From: CAYNRE01 sp964399535
Lineage (GTDB): Bacteria; Planctomycetota; Planctomycetia; Pirellulales; CAYNRE01
Assembly: GCA_964399535.1 (NCBI GenBank)
Contig: CAYNRE010000050.1
Location: forward strand, 1-64,000
Direction of reading: 5' to 3'
DNA: 64,000 bases
In this document: positions 17,291-26,227 of the stretch, piece after piece
Numbering within the stretch: the first letter of the stretch is position 1
Layout: each line of letters opens with the position of its first letter
Made by a program: the position numbers and the translations under genes
Notes under the pieces: generated by a model
Database searches by the model: none
What the model saw: only the letters and a program-made list of their open reading frames with translations
Told to the model about the DNA's origin: nothing

Positions 17291-18655
17291 ATGGCCAGCT
17301 ACCGGAATTGTGCCGGAATCTCGCGCCGCGACTGCCTGCAAGTAGGGCTGGGAACCTTGTTGGGCGGTGGCCTTGTGAACCTGCTGCGCCACTCGGCGCC
17401 GGCGGGTGAAACGGCTTTTGGCGTGGGGGCCGCCCCGGTCTCGCCGCGAAGGCCCACGAGCTGCATTTTGATTTGGATGGACGGGGGACCCACCCACTTC
17501 GAAACCTTCGACCCCAAGCCGCTGGCCCCCGCCGAGATTCGCGGCGATTTCGCCGCCATCGATACCAAAATTCCGGGCGTGCAGTTCTCGGAGCACCTGC
17601 CCCGCTTGGCCGGCCTGGCCGATCGGCTGGCCGTGATCCGCTCGGTGCGGCACGACCAGGGAAACCACGGAGCGGGTAACCACTACATGATGACCGGTGC
17701 CCCGCCGCGCATTCCGGTCGGCTGCGGGGCGTTCGTCAGCTTTCACCCCAGCATGGGGTCGGTCACCGCCCACGAGCGGCCGGCACCGGCGGGGCTGCCC
17801 AGCTATTTCTCGATGCCCAGCATGAGCCGCTCGGGCGGCCCGAACTTTCTTGGAGCGAAGTACGCGCCGTTCGTGGTTTCCGATGACCCAAACGACAAGG
17901 AGTTCCGAGTTCGCGACGTTAAACTACCGACCGGCCTGACCGACGACCGCTTCGTAGGGCGGCGCGATCTGCGGTCGCTGGTCGACCGCTTCGTGCGCTT
18001 CCAAGACGCGGCCGCGGCCGACCCGGTGGCCGCGCTCGACGAGTACTATCAGCAGGGCTATCGGCTGGTGACCAGCCCCGATGCTCAGCGGGCCTTCGAC
18101 ATCCAGAGCGAAACCGAAGCCACGCGCGAGCGCTACGGGCGCAACTCGTTCGGTCAGCGGGCCTTGTTGGCCCGCCGCCTGGTCGAAGCGGGCGTCCCGT
18201 TCATCACCCTTTACGACGGTGGTTGGGACCATCACTCCAACCTTTTCGGCGCGCTGACCAAACGGCTTCCGGCCTGGGACAACACCGTGGCCACGTTGAT
18301 CGAAGACCTGAGCGACCGAGGACTGCTCGAGAGCACCATGGTGGTGGCGCTGGGCGAATTCGGCCGGACCCCGAAAATTTCCACCCTGGCTGGCGAGAGC
18401 AAGCCCGGCCGCGACCACTGGGCCAACGCCATGTCGATCTTGTTTGCCGGCTGCGGTACGCCGGGCGGCCAGGTGGTGGGCGCCACCGACCGCAACGGCT
18501 TCGCGGCCCAGGAGCGGATCCTGGCGCCCGAAAATTTCGTCTCGACCGTGTACACCAAGCTCGGAATCGATCCCAACAAAATCTTCTACAGTCCCAATGG
18601 GCGGCCGAATCACCTGGTCAGCGATCCGGAGCCGATCGCCGAGCTTGTGGGCTGA
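17291..18655 (+). CDS. DUF1501 protein, Tat-exported (alkaline-phosphatase/sulfatase fold)
   Basis: The N-terminus has the twin-arginine block ISRRDCLQVGLG followed by a hydrophobic stretch. The body shows the DUF1501 blocks LIWMDGGPTHFETFDPKP, VRHDQGNHGAGNHYMM, GGWDHHSNLF, LGEFGRTPKI and GRDHWANAMS, all His/Asp-rich metal-site-like segments of the alkaline phosphatase superfamily. The substrate is unknown. GGAGA lies about ten bases before ATG 17291, and an upstream ATG at 17234 lacks the Tat context. It forms one unit with the DUF1549 gene before it and the PPC gene nine bases after it. Confidence 0.9.
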   Translation: MASYRNCAGISRRDCLQVGLGTLLGGGLVNLLRHSAPAGETAFGVGAAPVSPRRPTSCILIWMDGGPTHFETFDPKPLAPAEIRGDFAAIDTKIPGVQFSEHLPRLAGLADRLAVIRSVRHDQGNHGAGNHYMMTGAPPRIPVGCGAFVSFHPSMGSVTAHERPAPAGLPSYFSMPSMSRSGGPNFLGAKYAPFVVSDDPNDKEFRVRDVKLPTGLTDDRFVGRRDLRSLVDRFVRFQDAAAADPVAALDEYYQQGYRLVTSPDAQRAFDIQSETEATRERYGRNSFGQRALLARRLVEAGVPFITLYDGGWDHHSNLFGALTKRLPAWDNTVATLIEDLSDRGLLESTMVVALGEFGRTPKISTLAGESKPGRDHWANAMSILFAGCGTPGGQVVGATDRNGFAAQERILAPENFVSTVYTKLGIDPNKIFYSPNGRPNHLVSDPEPIAELVG

Positions 18656-18664
18656 CGGGCGGCT

Positions 18665-20293
18665 ATGCCGAATCTGCGTTTCGTGCTTCTAGGCGGGGGC
18701 TGGCTCCTGCTGGCCATGGCCGCGCGACCGGCGCTGGCCGAACCGCCCGAGCTGCGCTGGGTCTTCCCCAGCGGCGTGGCACCCGGCACTACGAGCGAAA
18801 TCCAGGTGGATTTGGCCAAGGGGGACTGGCCGCTTTCGATCTGGACCAGCCAGGGCGAAATCACCGCCGAATGCGGCGAAACCAAGGGGCTGCTGCGCGT
18901 TTCCACGGGCCCGCACGCCGAGCCTGGCCTGGTCTGGATTCGGCTGTTTGGCCCCCAGGGGGCGGCGCCCCCCTTCCCGCTCATCGTGAGCCGCCAGGCC
19001 GGTCAGGTCGAGGTCGAGCCCAACAACCTGCCCCGCAATGCGCAGGCGATCGAAAGCCCGCAAATCATCGACGGCAGACTCGATCCCTCGGGCGATGTGG
19101 ACACGGTTTCCCTGGCGGTCGCCGCGGGCCAAACGCTGGTCGCCGCGATCACGGCCAACGAATCGCTCGACTCACCCCTGGACGCCGTGCTGCAAGTGGT
19201 TTCGCCCGATGGGTTCGTCCTTGCGCAGAACGACGATGCCCACGGGCTCGATCCGCTGGTCACCTATACGGCCAAGCAAGACGGGCCACTCTTGGTGCGG
19301 GTGTTCGGTTTCCCGGCCCAGCCGAATCAAACCATCGGCCTGGCGGGGGGCAAGTCGTTTGTCTATCGGCTTTGGGTAACCACGGGTCCGTTTGTCGACC
19401 ACTGCCGCCCTTGGGCCCTTGCGACCGGTGAGCCGGTTGAGTTGGAACTCGGCGGTTGGAACCTGCCGGTCGGTGCTCGCCTGAGTGCCGCGGGGGCGGC
19501 GGGCCTTGCGCGCCGGGTTCTCGAGGATGCCGGCTGGGCTGGTCGGCTCGAACTGCCCGTGGTCGAGGGGCCCCAAGTGGTCGAACCGCCTGACCGGGGT
19601 CCCGGCGAGCCGTTGCCGGTTCCGTTTCCCTGCACGGTAACGGGCAACCTGTCGGCCCCCGAAGAGCGCGACGCCTATCGGTTCGAAGCGCCGGCCGGTA
19701 CCCAGCTCGAACTGAAACTGGAAAGCCGCAGCGAGGGGTTCTTACTCGACGCCGTGGTCGAGCTGCGCGACGCTGCCGGGACGGTGCTTGCCCGGGTCGA
19801 CGATGCCGGCAACGATCCGGATCCTCGGCTGGTTCACGCCTTGCCGGCCGATGGCGCGTACCAGGTGGTCGTCAGCGATCTCTACGGGGGCGGAGGGCCC
19901 CGGTTTCCCTACCGCCTGAAACTGTCGCGGGCCAAGGCCGACTTCGCCCTCTCCGTCGAGACGCACGCGCTGGCCATTACGCCCGGGCAGCCGCTGGAAA
20001 TTCCAGTCTCGATCGAGCGGATTCAGGGGATGGCCGAACCGATCGAAATTCAACTTCTGGGCCTGCCACCCGGCGTGACCACCGCCGCGGTTCAGTCGCC
20101 CGCCGAGGGAGATGCCTCGAAGGCGGTGCGCCTCACGGTCGAGGCACGGCCTGGGCCCTGGAGCGGACCGGTGCGAGTCGTCGGCCGCGCGGGCGCCGAG
20201 GGGAGCGCTGCCGAGCGGCTCGCCACGGCCCCCCTGCCCGACCGCCGCGCTCGAACGAGCGACCTGTGGCTAACCGTGCTACCGGCGCCCTAG
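18665..20293 (+). CDS. Exported protein with PPC (pre-peptidase C-terminal) domains
   Basis: A signal peptide (to about residue 25, ending ARPALA) is followed by beta-rich sequence. Two PPC-like domains can be seen: VEPNNLPRNAQAIESP...GDVDTVSLAV at about 118-230, and a second in TVTGNLSAPEERDAYRFEAPAG...VVVSDLYGGGG at about 322-420. The rest looks like Ig-type beta sandwich. No catalytic motif is visible. PPC domains are common in exported planctomycete proteins, where they probably help folding or binding. The start follows the DUF1501 stop by nine bases. Confidence 0.8.
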   Translation: MPNLRFVLLGGGWLLLAMAARPALAEPPELRWVFPSGVAPGTTSEIQVDLAKGDWPLSIWTSQGEITAECGETKGLLRVSTGPHAEPGLVWIRLFGPQGAAPPFPLIVSRQAGQVEVEPNNLPRNAQAIESPQIIDGRLDPSGDVDTVSLAVAAGQTLVAAITANESLDSPLDAVLQVVSPDGFVLAQNDDAHGLDPLVTYTAKQDGPLLVRVFGFPAQPNQTIGLAGGKSFVYRLWVTTGPFVDHCRPWALATGEPVELELGGWNLPVGARLSAAGAAGLARRVLEDAGWAGRLELPVVEGPQVVEPPDRGPGEPLPVPFPCTVTGNLSAPEERDAYRFEAPAGTQLELKLESRSEGFLLDAVVELRDAAGTVLARVDDAGNDPDPRLVHALPADGAYQVVVSDLYGGGGPRFPYRLKLSRAKADFALSVETHALAITPGQPLEIPVSIERIQGMAEPIEIQLLGLPPGVTTAAVQSPAEGDASKAVRLTVEARPGPWSGPVRVVGRAGAEGSAAERLATAPLPDRRARTSDLWLTVLPAP

Positions 20294-20308
20294 CCGCGAC
20301 GGACCATA

Positions 20309-20325
20309 CCCGGCATCGGGCCGGG
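20309..20325. terminator. GC hairpin between convergent genes
   Basis: CCCGGC-ATCGG-GCCGGG forms a perfect six-pair stem in the 42-bp gap between the convergent PPC and E2 genes. There is no T-run on either side, so it is at best a weak or bidirectional terminator. Confidence 0.35.
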
Positions 20326-20335
20326 CACACCTGCC

Positions 20336-21853
20336 TTACCGCGGCGGTTCCAGTTGTTCCGCGGGGCTCGCCAGCGCCGCCGCCACATCGCGCAAGTATG
20401 CCGCGGCCGGGGCGCCGTCGATCGCCGCGTGGTCAAAGGTCAGGCTCAGCGTCATTTGCTGCTGGGCCACCAACGAGCCCTCCGCATCGAGCGTGGGTTG
20501 GCGGCGAATCGCCCCCAGGCCCAGAATCAGGATTTGCGGGAAGTTGATGACGGGGGTGAAGGCCTCGACGCCCCAGGCCCCCAAGTTCGACACCGTGAGC
20601 ACGGCACCCTGCATTTGGTCGGCCGAAAGCCGGCCCGCGCGAGCCAGCTCCACCAGCCTGCGCGACTCGGCCGCCAGGCGGGAAATGCTCATTTCATACA
20701 CGTCGCGGATCACCGGAGCGAGCAAACCCTGGGGGGTGTCGACCGCCAGAGCCAGGTGAAACTCTTCGGGAGCCACTCGGATCAGATTCTTGCCCGATGG
20801 GCTCCAGCACAGGGCGACGGCCGGGTGGCGCGACAGCACCCGAATCGCCAGGTAGCCGATCAGGTCGCCGAACGAGGGGGCCGGCGCCGAATCGTCGACT
20901 CGGTACTCACGCCGAATCCGCACCAGTTCGCCCACGGCGGTGGTGGTCGTGAGCGTCACGGGAACCGTGCGGGCATGGCTGGTTCGCAGTCGCTCGGCAA
21001 TCGCCCGACGCCGTGGGGAGTTGAGCAGCGGGTCGGCCGGCGGCTCGGGCGATTCCGGTCGCGCAGCGCTGACTAATCGCGCATTGTCCGCCCTGGAAGC
21101 CGGGGCACGAGGCGCGGAGCGGCCGGCCGCCAAGGGGGCGGTGGCGTAGGCCAGCCGCACGTCGGCCTCACGGATTCGACCGCTCAACCCGGTGCCGCGC
21201 AGTTGTTGCCATTGCACCCCCAGTTCCGCCGCAATGCGACGAGCTCGGGGGCTGGCCACGACGCGCGGGGTGCCTGGCGACGAATCTTGGATCGGCGTGA
21301 AGCCACCACCCAGCTGCTGCCGGACCCAGCTCGTTAAATCCTGATGGGTCACCCGGCCAGCCGAGCCCGTGCCGGTAAGGGCCGATAGCGTCACACCCAT
21401 TTCCCGGGCCAGGCGCCGCACCGCGGGGCTGGCCGGCGGCGTTTCGCCCCCGCCGGTTGGTTGCCGGGGCTCAGGGCGCCGAACAATGGGCCGGGGTCGC
21501 GAGGAGAGCCGAGCATGGGCGGCGCCCGAACCAGCCGTAGCTGGTAACGGCTGGGCTCCCGGCATTGGCGTCGGTGGTGCCGCGGCGGGCCAGGGTGGGG
21601 GGAATTCCCCTTCGGCCAAGAGAAAGCCCAAAACAGCCCCCACCGCTACCACGGCGCCGGGCCGCGGGGCCTCGGGCGGCAGATACAGGCTGCCCTCGTC
21701 GACCGCCTCGACCACCTCGAGGGCCTTGTCTCCCTCAAGCTCAAAGAGCGGTTCGCCCACCTTGACCGGCTCGCCCGGCTGCTTAAGCCAGGCGATGAGG
21801 GTTCCCTCTTCCATGGACCAGCCCAGTCGCGGAACTCGGATTTCGCGTGGCAC
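20336..21853 (-). CDS. 2-oxo acid dehydrogenase complex E2 (dihydrolipoamide acyltransferase)
   Basis: In order: one lipoyl domain (residues 1-80, lipoyl-Lys43 in EGDKALEVV), a Pro/Ala-rich linker, two peripheral-subunit-binding domains (about 145-180, SPAVRRLAREMGV...GTGSAGRV; about 205-240, SPRARRIAAELGV...GTGLSGRI), another linker, and the catalytic acyltransferase domain (about 275-500) with the active-site block DHAAIDG (His475, Asp479). Two binding domains with a single lipoyl domain is unusual. The start is GTG 21853. It lies 44 bp downstream of a fused E1 gene. The substrate (pyruvate, acetoin or branched-chain oxo acid) cannot be fixed from sequence, and no E3 gene is in the window. 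Confidence 0.9.
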   Translation of the reverse strand: MPREIRVPRLGWSMEEGTLIAWLKQPGEPVKVGEPLFELEGDKALEVVEAVDEGSLYLPPEAPRPGAVVAVGAVLGFLLAEGEFPPPWPAAAPPTPMPGAQPLPATAGSGAAHARLSSRPRPIVRRPEPRQPTGGGETPPASPAVRRLAREMGVTLSALTGTGSAGRVTHQDLTSWVRQQLGGGFTPIQDSSPGTPRVVASPRARRIAAELGVQWQQLRGTGLSGRIREADVRLAYATAPLAAGRSAPRAPASRADNARLVSAARPESPEPPADPLLNSPRRRAIAERLRTSHARTVPVTLTTTTAVGELVRIRREYRVDDSAPAPSFGDLIGYLAIRVLSRHPAVALCWSPSGKNLIRVAPEEFHLALAVDTPQGLLAPVIRDVYEMSISRLAAESRRLVELARAGRLSADQMQGAVLTVSNLGAWGVEAFTPVINFPQILILGLGAIRRQPTLDAEGSLVAQQQMTLSLTFDHAAIDGAPAAAYLRDVAAALASPAEQLEPPR

Positions 21854-21897
21854 TTGCTTCTCGACGGTTGGAACGGCCGTCGCCCGGAGGTGGTGAT

Positions 21898-23910
21898 TTA
21901 CTCGGCCAACAATTGCCGCGCGGCCGCGACCACGTCGGCCACTTGGGGCACAACGACCGTCTCGAGCGCCGGGCTGTACGGAGTGGGGCAGGCGATGCCC
22001 GTCAAACAGCGAATCGGCGCATCAAGCTCGTCGAACCCACGATCGGCCACCGCGGCCGCGATGCCAGCGGCGAATCCATAGGGCCCCGGCGGCTCGTCCA
22101 CGATGAGCAGCCGTCCGGTCTTGTGGACCGAGTCGAGGATGGTTTCGGTATCGAGCGGAGCAACCGTGCGCGGGTCGACCACTTCGATCGAAATGCCCTC
22201 GGCCGCCAGCGACTTGGCCGCGGCCGTGGCCAGGTGAACCATGCGGGCCAGGGCCACGATGGTCAGGTGCTCGCCTTGGCAGACCACGCGGGCCTGGCCG
22301 AACTCGAGTTCGTATTCCCCTTCCGGCACCGGCTCCTTGGTCTGCAAGAGCTCGCGATGCTCGAGGAACAAGACGGGATCGTCGCCGCGCAGGGCCCGGG
22401 TCAACAGCCCCTTGGCGTCGGCCGGCGACGAGGGAACCACAACTCGCAGGCCCGGCACCTGGCCCAACAGGCCGTAGTAGCTGCCCGAGTGGTGCGTGGC
22501 CGCCGAATGGCCGATGCCGATGCAGCCCCGCAGCACCAGCGGCATGGTCAGTCGGCCGCTCGACATGTACTGCATCTTGGCGATTTGGTTGATTAGTTCC
22601 CCCAACGCGTCGAGCAGGAAATCGGCGAACATGAAATCGACCACGGGCCGGCTTCCGGTCATCGCCGCGCCGCAGGCCAGGCCGACGAAGCCGCGCTCGC
22701 AAATCGGCGTGTCGCACAACCGCAGCGGGCCATACAGGTCGTACAGCCCCCGGGTCGTGGCGAAGTTTCCCCCGCGCTGGCCGATGCCCTCGCCCATCAC
22801 GAAGATTCGCTCGTCACGGGCCATTTCGCCGGCCAAGGCCTCGAGCGTGGCCTGGGCGTAGGTGGCTACTCGTTGGCTGCCTGGGGGCGGTTCGGGCGGG
22901 GCCGCGGGCCGGGGCGCCGCCCAAACGTGGCGGTCGGCCGTGGCGGGCTGCGGCTCGGGAGCCTGCTCGGCCGATTGGCGGGCCGCGGCCACGCGCGAGC
23001 GTACCTCGTCCTCGATGGCCGCGAGTTGCCGCTCGAGGTCGGCCATCGACTCGGCGTCGGCGGCGCTGGCCAAGGCGCTTTGCCGCAACCGAACGAGCGG
23101 GCAGCGCTCGCGCCACTGGGCTACTTCCTCGCGGGTCCGGTAGGTGAAATCTCCCATGCCTTCGGCGTGGGGGCGGGTGCGATAGGTGCGGCACTCAAGC
23201 AGCGTGGGGCCCTGCCCCGAGCGGGCCCGGGCCACCGCTTCTTGCGCAGCCCGGTACACGGCCAGCACATCGTTGCCGTCGACCTCGATGCCCGGCAGCC
23301 CATAGGCCGCGCCCCGGCCGGCCACGCTGGGATTGCCGCTGGAGTACGAAAACGGCACCTCGGTGGCGTACTGGTTGTTCTCGCACACCAGCACGACGGG
23401 CAACCGCCAGATGCTGGCCAGATTGAGCCCCTCGTGAAAGGCGCCGTTGTTGACCGCGCCATCGCCGAAAAAGGCCACGGCCACCGTGCCGCGCTCGAGC
23501 AGCCGCGAGGTATACCCGCCTCCGCAGGCTTGCAGGATGGCCGGCCCCACGATGCCGCTGGTGCCCATCAGCCCGATTTCAGGGGCGAACAGATGCATGC
23601 TTCCGCCGCGCCCCCCGGAGCAGCCGCTGGCTCGGCCAAACAACTCGGCCATCAGGTCGACTGGGGGCATGCCCTTGGCCAAGGCGTGACCATGCCCGCG
23701 ATGGGTGCTGAAGACCGCGTCGGCCGCGGTGAGATGGGCGCAGACCCCCGCGGCGATCGCCTCCTGGCCCACATAAGTGTGACAGGCCCCGTGAATCAGG
23801 CCCGCCTGGTGGCAGCGAGCCAGCTCCTCTTCGGTTTGCCGAATGAGCTGCATCGTGCGGTAGAGTCGGAGGACCAACTCCGTCGGACAGGCTACGGCCA
23901 GCCCACTCAT
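21898..23910 (-). CDS. 2-oxo acid/acetoin dehydrogenase E1, alpha and beta subunits fused
   Basis: The first about 330 residues are an E1-alpha subunit: HTYVGQEAIAAGV, STHRGHGHALAKG and the thiamine-diphosphate motif FFGDGAVNNGAFHE...CENNQYA. After an Ala/Pro-rich linker (about 320-345) comes an E1-beta subunit with VMGEGIGQRGG, CDTPICERGFVGLACGAAMTG, HHSGSYYG and the C-terminal VDPRTVAPLDTETI. The enzyme decarboxylates a 2-oxo acid or cleaves acetoin and passes the acyl group to E2. ATG 23910 is six bases downstream of the SDR stop, so SDR, E1 and E2 are probably one transcript. The SDR next door would fit acetoin/diol use, but that is inference. Confidence 0.9.
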   Translation of the reverse strand: MSGLAVACPTELVLRLYRTMQLIRQTEEELARCHQAGLIHGACHTYVGQEAIAAGVCAHLTAADAVFSTHRGHGHALAKGMPPVDLMAELFGRASGCSGGRGGSMHLFAPEIGLMGTSGIVGPAILQACGGGYTSRLLERGTVAVAFFGDGAVNNGAFHEGLNLASIWRLPVVLVCENNQYATEVPFSYSSGNPSVAGRGAAYGLPGIEVDGNDVLAVYRAAQEAVARARSGQGPTLLECRTYRTRPHAEGMGDFTYRTREEVAQWRERCPLVRLRQSALASAADAESMADLERQLAAIEDEVRSRVAAARQSAEQAPEPQPATADRHVWAAPRPAAPPEPPPGSQRVATYAQATLEALAGEMARDERIFVMGEGIGQRGGNFATTRGLYDLYGPLRLCDTPICERGFVGLACGAAMTGSRPVVDFMFADFLLDALGELINQIAKMQYMSSGRLTMPLVLRGCIGIGHSAATHHSGSYYGLLGQVPGLRVVVPSSPADAKGLLTRALRGDDPVLFLEHRELLQTKEPVPEGEYELEFGQARVVCQGEHLTIVALARMVHLATAAAKSLAAEGISIEVVDPRTVAPLDTETILDSVHKTGRLLIVDEPPGPYGFAAGIAAAVADRGFDELDAPIRCLTGIACPTPYSPALETVVVPQVADVVAAARQLLAE

Positions 23911-23916
23911 GCGGCA

Positions 23917-24747
23917 CTACCTCGGCGACTGGGCGCGAAACGATTGAACGGGCTGCGGCTGGTGCCCTGGTGTTCCCCCGGCGTTCTGGGCCAGGTTGCC
24001 GCCGTCGAGCGGAATAATGGCCCCCGTGATCCACTGCGAGGCGTCGCTCGCCAGCAGCACGACCAAACCCTCGATGTCTTCCGGACGCCCGAGCCGGCCG
24101 CTGGGTATGCCGCCCAGAAACCGCTGCTCGAGCGCGGGGTCGGCCTCGATGCGCGCCGCCAGGCTGGGATTGAGCACCTGGGCCGGAAGCACCGCGTTGA
24201 CGCGCACACCACGGTGCGACCACTCGGTGCTCAGCTCGCGGGTAAGCTGCACAACGGCTCCCATGGCCATGCTATAGGCAACGTGGCCGCGCCCCAAGGC
24301 GGTCAGGCTGGCGATGGAACCGATGTTCATGATCGACCCTCGCCCCTGGGCCAGCATCCGCCGGCCGGCCTGCTGGCACATCAGGAACTTACTCACCACC
24401 AGGTTGCGAAAGACCTGGTCGAGTTGGGCCACGGTTAGGGCTTCCGGCCGGGCCAGGTGGCCATCGCCCGCTACGTTGGCCAGAAAGTCGACCTGGCCGA
24501 ATCGTTGGTCGACCAGTTCAAACAACTCAAGGATGGCCCCAGGGTCGGAAACATCGGCTGCAACGGCCACCGCCCGACGGCCCTTGGCCCGGGCCAACTC
24601 GGCCGTGGCCTCGACCCCCGCCCGGTTCCGGTCGACCAGCACCACGTCGGCCCCCGATTCGGCCAGCGCCAGCCCGGCCGCTCGACCCAATCCTTGGGCC
24701 CCCCCCGAAACCACGGCGACGCGCCCAGTGAGATCGAACCTGTGCAT
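23917..24747 (-). CDS. Short-chain dehydrogenase/reductase
   Basis: A classical SDR: the NAD(P)-binding motif is VVSGGAQGLGRAAGLAL, the cofactor-specificity Asp is in VVLVDRNR (suggesting NAD), NVAG follows, and the catalytic Ser and YxxxMAMG block is SIASLTALGRGHVAYSMAMG, where Lys of YxxxK is replaced by Met. The C-terminal part reads PLDGGNL. The missing catalytic Lys is notable: either a neighbouring residue substitutes or the enzyme is altered. Start ATG 24747 fits the family N-terminus (MHRFDLTGRV); the frame is open to 24822. It is six bases upstream of E1. Confidence 0.82.
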   Translation of the reverse strand: MHRFDLTGRVAVVSGGAQGLGRAAGLALAESGADVVLVDRNRAGVEATAELARAKGRRAVAVAADVSDPGAILELFELVDQRFGQVDFLANVAGDGHLARPEALTVAQLDQVFRNLVVSKFLMCQQAGRRMLAQGRGSIMNIGSIASLTALGRGHVAYSMAMGAVVQLTRELSTEWSHRGVRVNAVLPAQVLNPSLAARIEADPALEQRFLGGIPSGRLGRPEDIEGLVVLLASDASQWITGAIIPLDGGNLAQNAGGTPGHQPQPVQSFRAQSPR

Positions 24748-24827
24748 CGCAAGTCTCGTGGCTTGGCCGGCGCGGGCGCGGGGTGGCTCAACCGGGCCGA
24801 GTTTCCCCGGAGCCAGCCCCAATAGGC

Positions 24828-25781
24828 TCAGTTCGAAGGGGAATCCGCTGGTTTGGCCTGAAACGCCTCGTCGTAGTACTTGGCCGTTCGCGACCGGGCC
24901 TGTATGCCCTCGATCCGCTTCTGCAATTTCTCAAAATCGTTCCGTAGCTCGGCCAGCTCGTCGCCGATGGTGACGAACCCCCGGGCATTCATATGGGCCA
25001 GGCGCTTCTCCTCGTCGGCTTCCGACTGGGCTTCCTCCATGCCGTTGATGATCACGCCCACGAACAGATTGAGCATGATCATCGTGCCCAGCATGATGAA
25101 ACTGACGAAGTAGGCAGGGCCGATCAGCGGAAAGGGAGTCGACACGCGCGCGGGCCCGGCCAGCTCTTTCATCGCCTCGTCGTAGAGGGCATCGGACCCC
25201 AGGTACTGGGTGTTCAGAATATCGTTCCAGCCCTCGAGCGTGAGAATCTGGAACATAGTTAGCATGGCCTGCGGCAAGCCTCCGAACCGTAGCGGATCGT
25301 TTTCGCGAAACAGAAAAACCCCCATCACCGCATACACGTAGAAATGCACGAACAGCAAAACGCCCACATAACCCAGGGCGGGAATGCTCTTGAGCAAGGC
25401 CCCCACCAGTAACTGCAATTTCGGCAAAATGGTGATCAGCCGCAGGGCCCGGGCCAGCCGGGCCAGCCGAAACACCGAGGCATACTGGGCCCCCAGCGGC
25501 AGGAAACAGACGGCGACGATGAAGAAATCGAAGCTGTTCCAAGGATCGAGAAAATACCGCCAGGGCCGCGGCATGTGAGAGGCGATCTTCAGCGCGGCCT
25601 CGACGACGAAAAGCCAGAGGATGACCTCCTGCAGAACGATCAGCCGATCGCCCCATTCGGTACCGGCTGAAAACTGGGGAAAGGTTTCCATCCCGACCAG
25701 TACGCTGGTCAAGATGATCAAGCCCAGGACCAGCGAGCTGAACCAATTGGAATGCACGATTTGGTCGAGTTTGCCCGCCAA
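24828..25781 (-). CDS. Six-helix voltage-gated-type cation channel (ion transporter family)
   Basis: A single-domain 6TM channel of 317 residues. S4 carries arginines every third residue (VFRLARLARALRLI, about 104-117). The pore loop is MFQILTLEGWNDIL, with the filter core LEGW where bacterial sodium channels such as NaChBac have LESW, and S6 is VSFIMLGTMIMLNLFVGVIING. A charged C-terminal helix (about 240-290, EEAQSEADEEKRLAH...ELRNDFEKLQKRIEGI) probably forms the tetramer-stabilising coiled coil. The filter Glu would give an EEEE ring, so sodium or calcium selectivity is open. It is upstream of and codirectional with the SDR/E1/E2 genes, separated by 80 bp. Confidence 0.85.
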   Translation of the reverse strand: MAGKLDQIVHSNWFSSLVLGLIILTSVLVGMETFPQFSAGTEWGDRLIVLQEVILWLFVVEAALKIASHMPRPWRYFLDPWNSFDFFIVAVCFLPLGAQYASVFRLARLARALRLITILPKLQLLVGALLKSIPALGYVGVLLFVHFYVYAVMGVFLFRENDPLRFGGLPQAMLTMFQILTLEGWNDILNTQYLGSDALYDEAMKELAGPARVSTPFPLIGPAYFVSFIMLGTMIMLNLFVGVIINGMEEAQSEADEEKRLAHMNARGFVTIGDELAELRNDFEKLQKRIEGIQARSRTAKYYDEAFQAKPADSPSN

Positions 25782-26227
25782 GTTTTCGATCTCCGTTTGG
25801 TGGATCCCGCCCTACGCGGTTGGTTCCCGGCTGAATGCCAAATCGGCTAGGAACCAGGCAGACCGCCGGCACGTACGACAACGCTGGCCAGCGGGGTGCG
25901 CTCGAAAGTCGGCCCGCCGGGGTGCGGACCGACGAACAGGTCGGGCACATCATAGTCAGCCGGGAGAAGGGGGTCTAGCAGCTTGTCGGCTCCGAGTCGA
26001 TTGCTCGGCGAGGGCCTTCCTCGGGAAGCTGCGCCTTGGGCCAGTTACCACTTGCTTCTGGGGTAACGTTGCGCTTGCCGGCCAGAGCGACGGTGAGCTC
26101 GCGGGCCGGCCAGGGCGCTCCGGCCAACCGGCGCTCTGCTTGCCGGAGGCTTGGCGCTCGGCTATTTTTCGTGTCGCGGCGCCGGCCGTTCAGGTCCGGC
26201 GCGCTACTTCCAGCGCGGAGCGAACCC
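25782..26227. other. Divergent intergenic region, 446 bp
   Basis: It separates the ion channel gene (minus) from the small lysine-rich genes (plus). I see no gene or RNA in it. The segment near 26080-26150 is rich in GCCGGCC-type short inverted repeats but forms no single clear hairpin. Confidence 0.4.

Noticed and set aside
22873..24438. Open frame of 521 codons on the plus strand
   Set aside because: It is antisense to the E1 and SDR genes, which carry complete family motifs. Long antisense frames are expected in DNA of this GC content.
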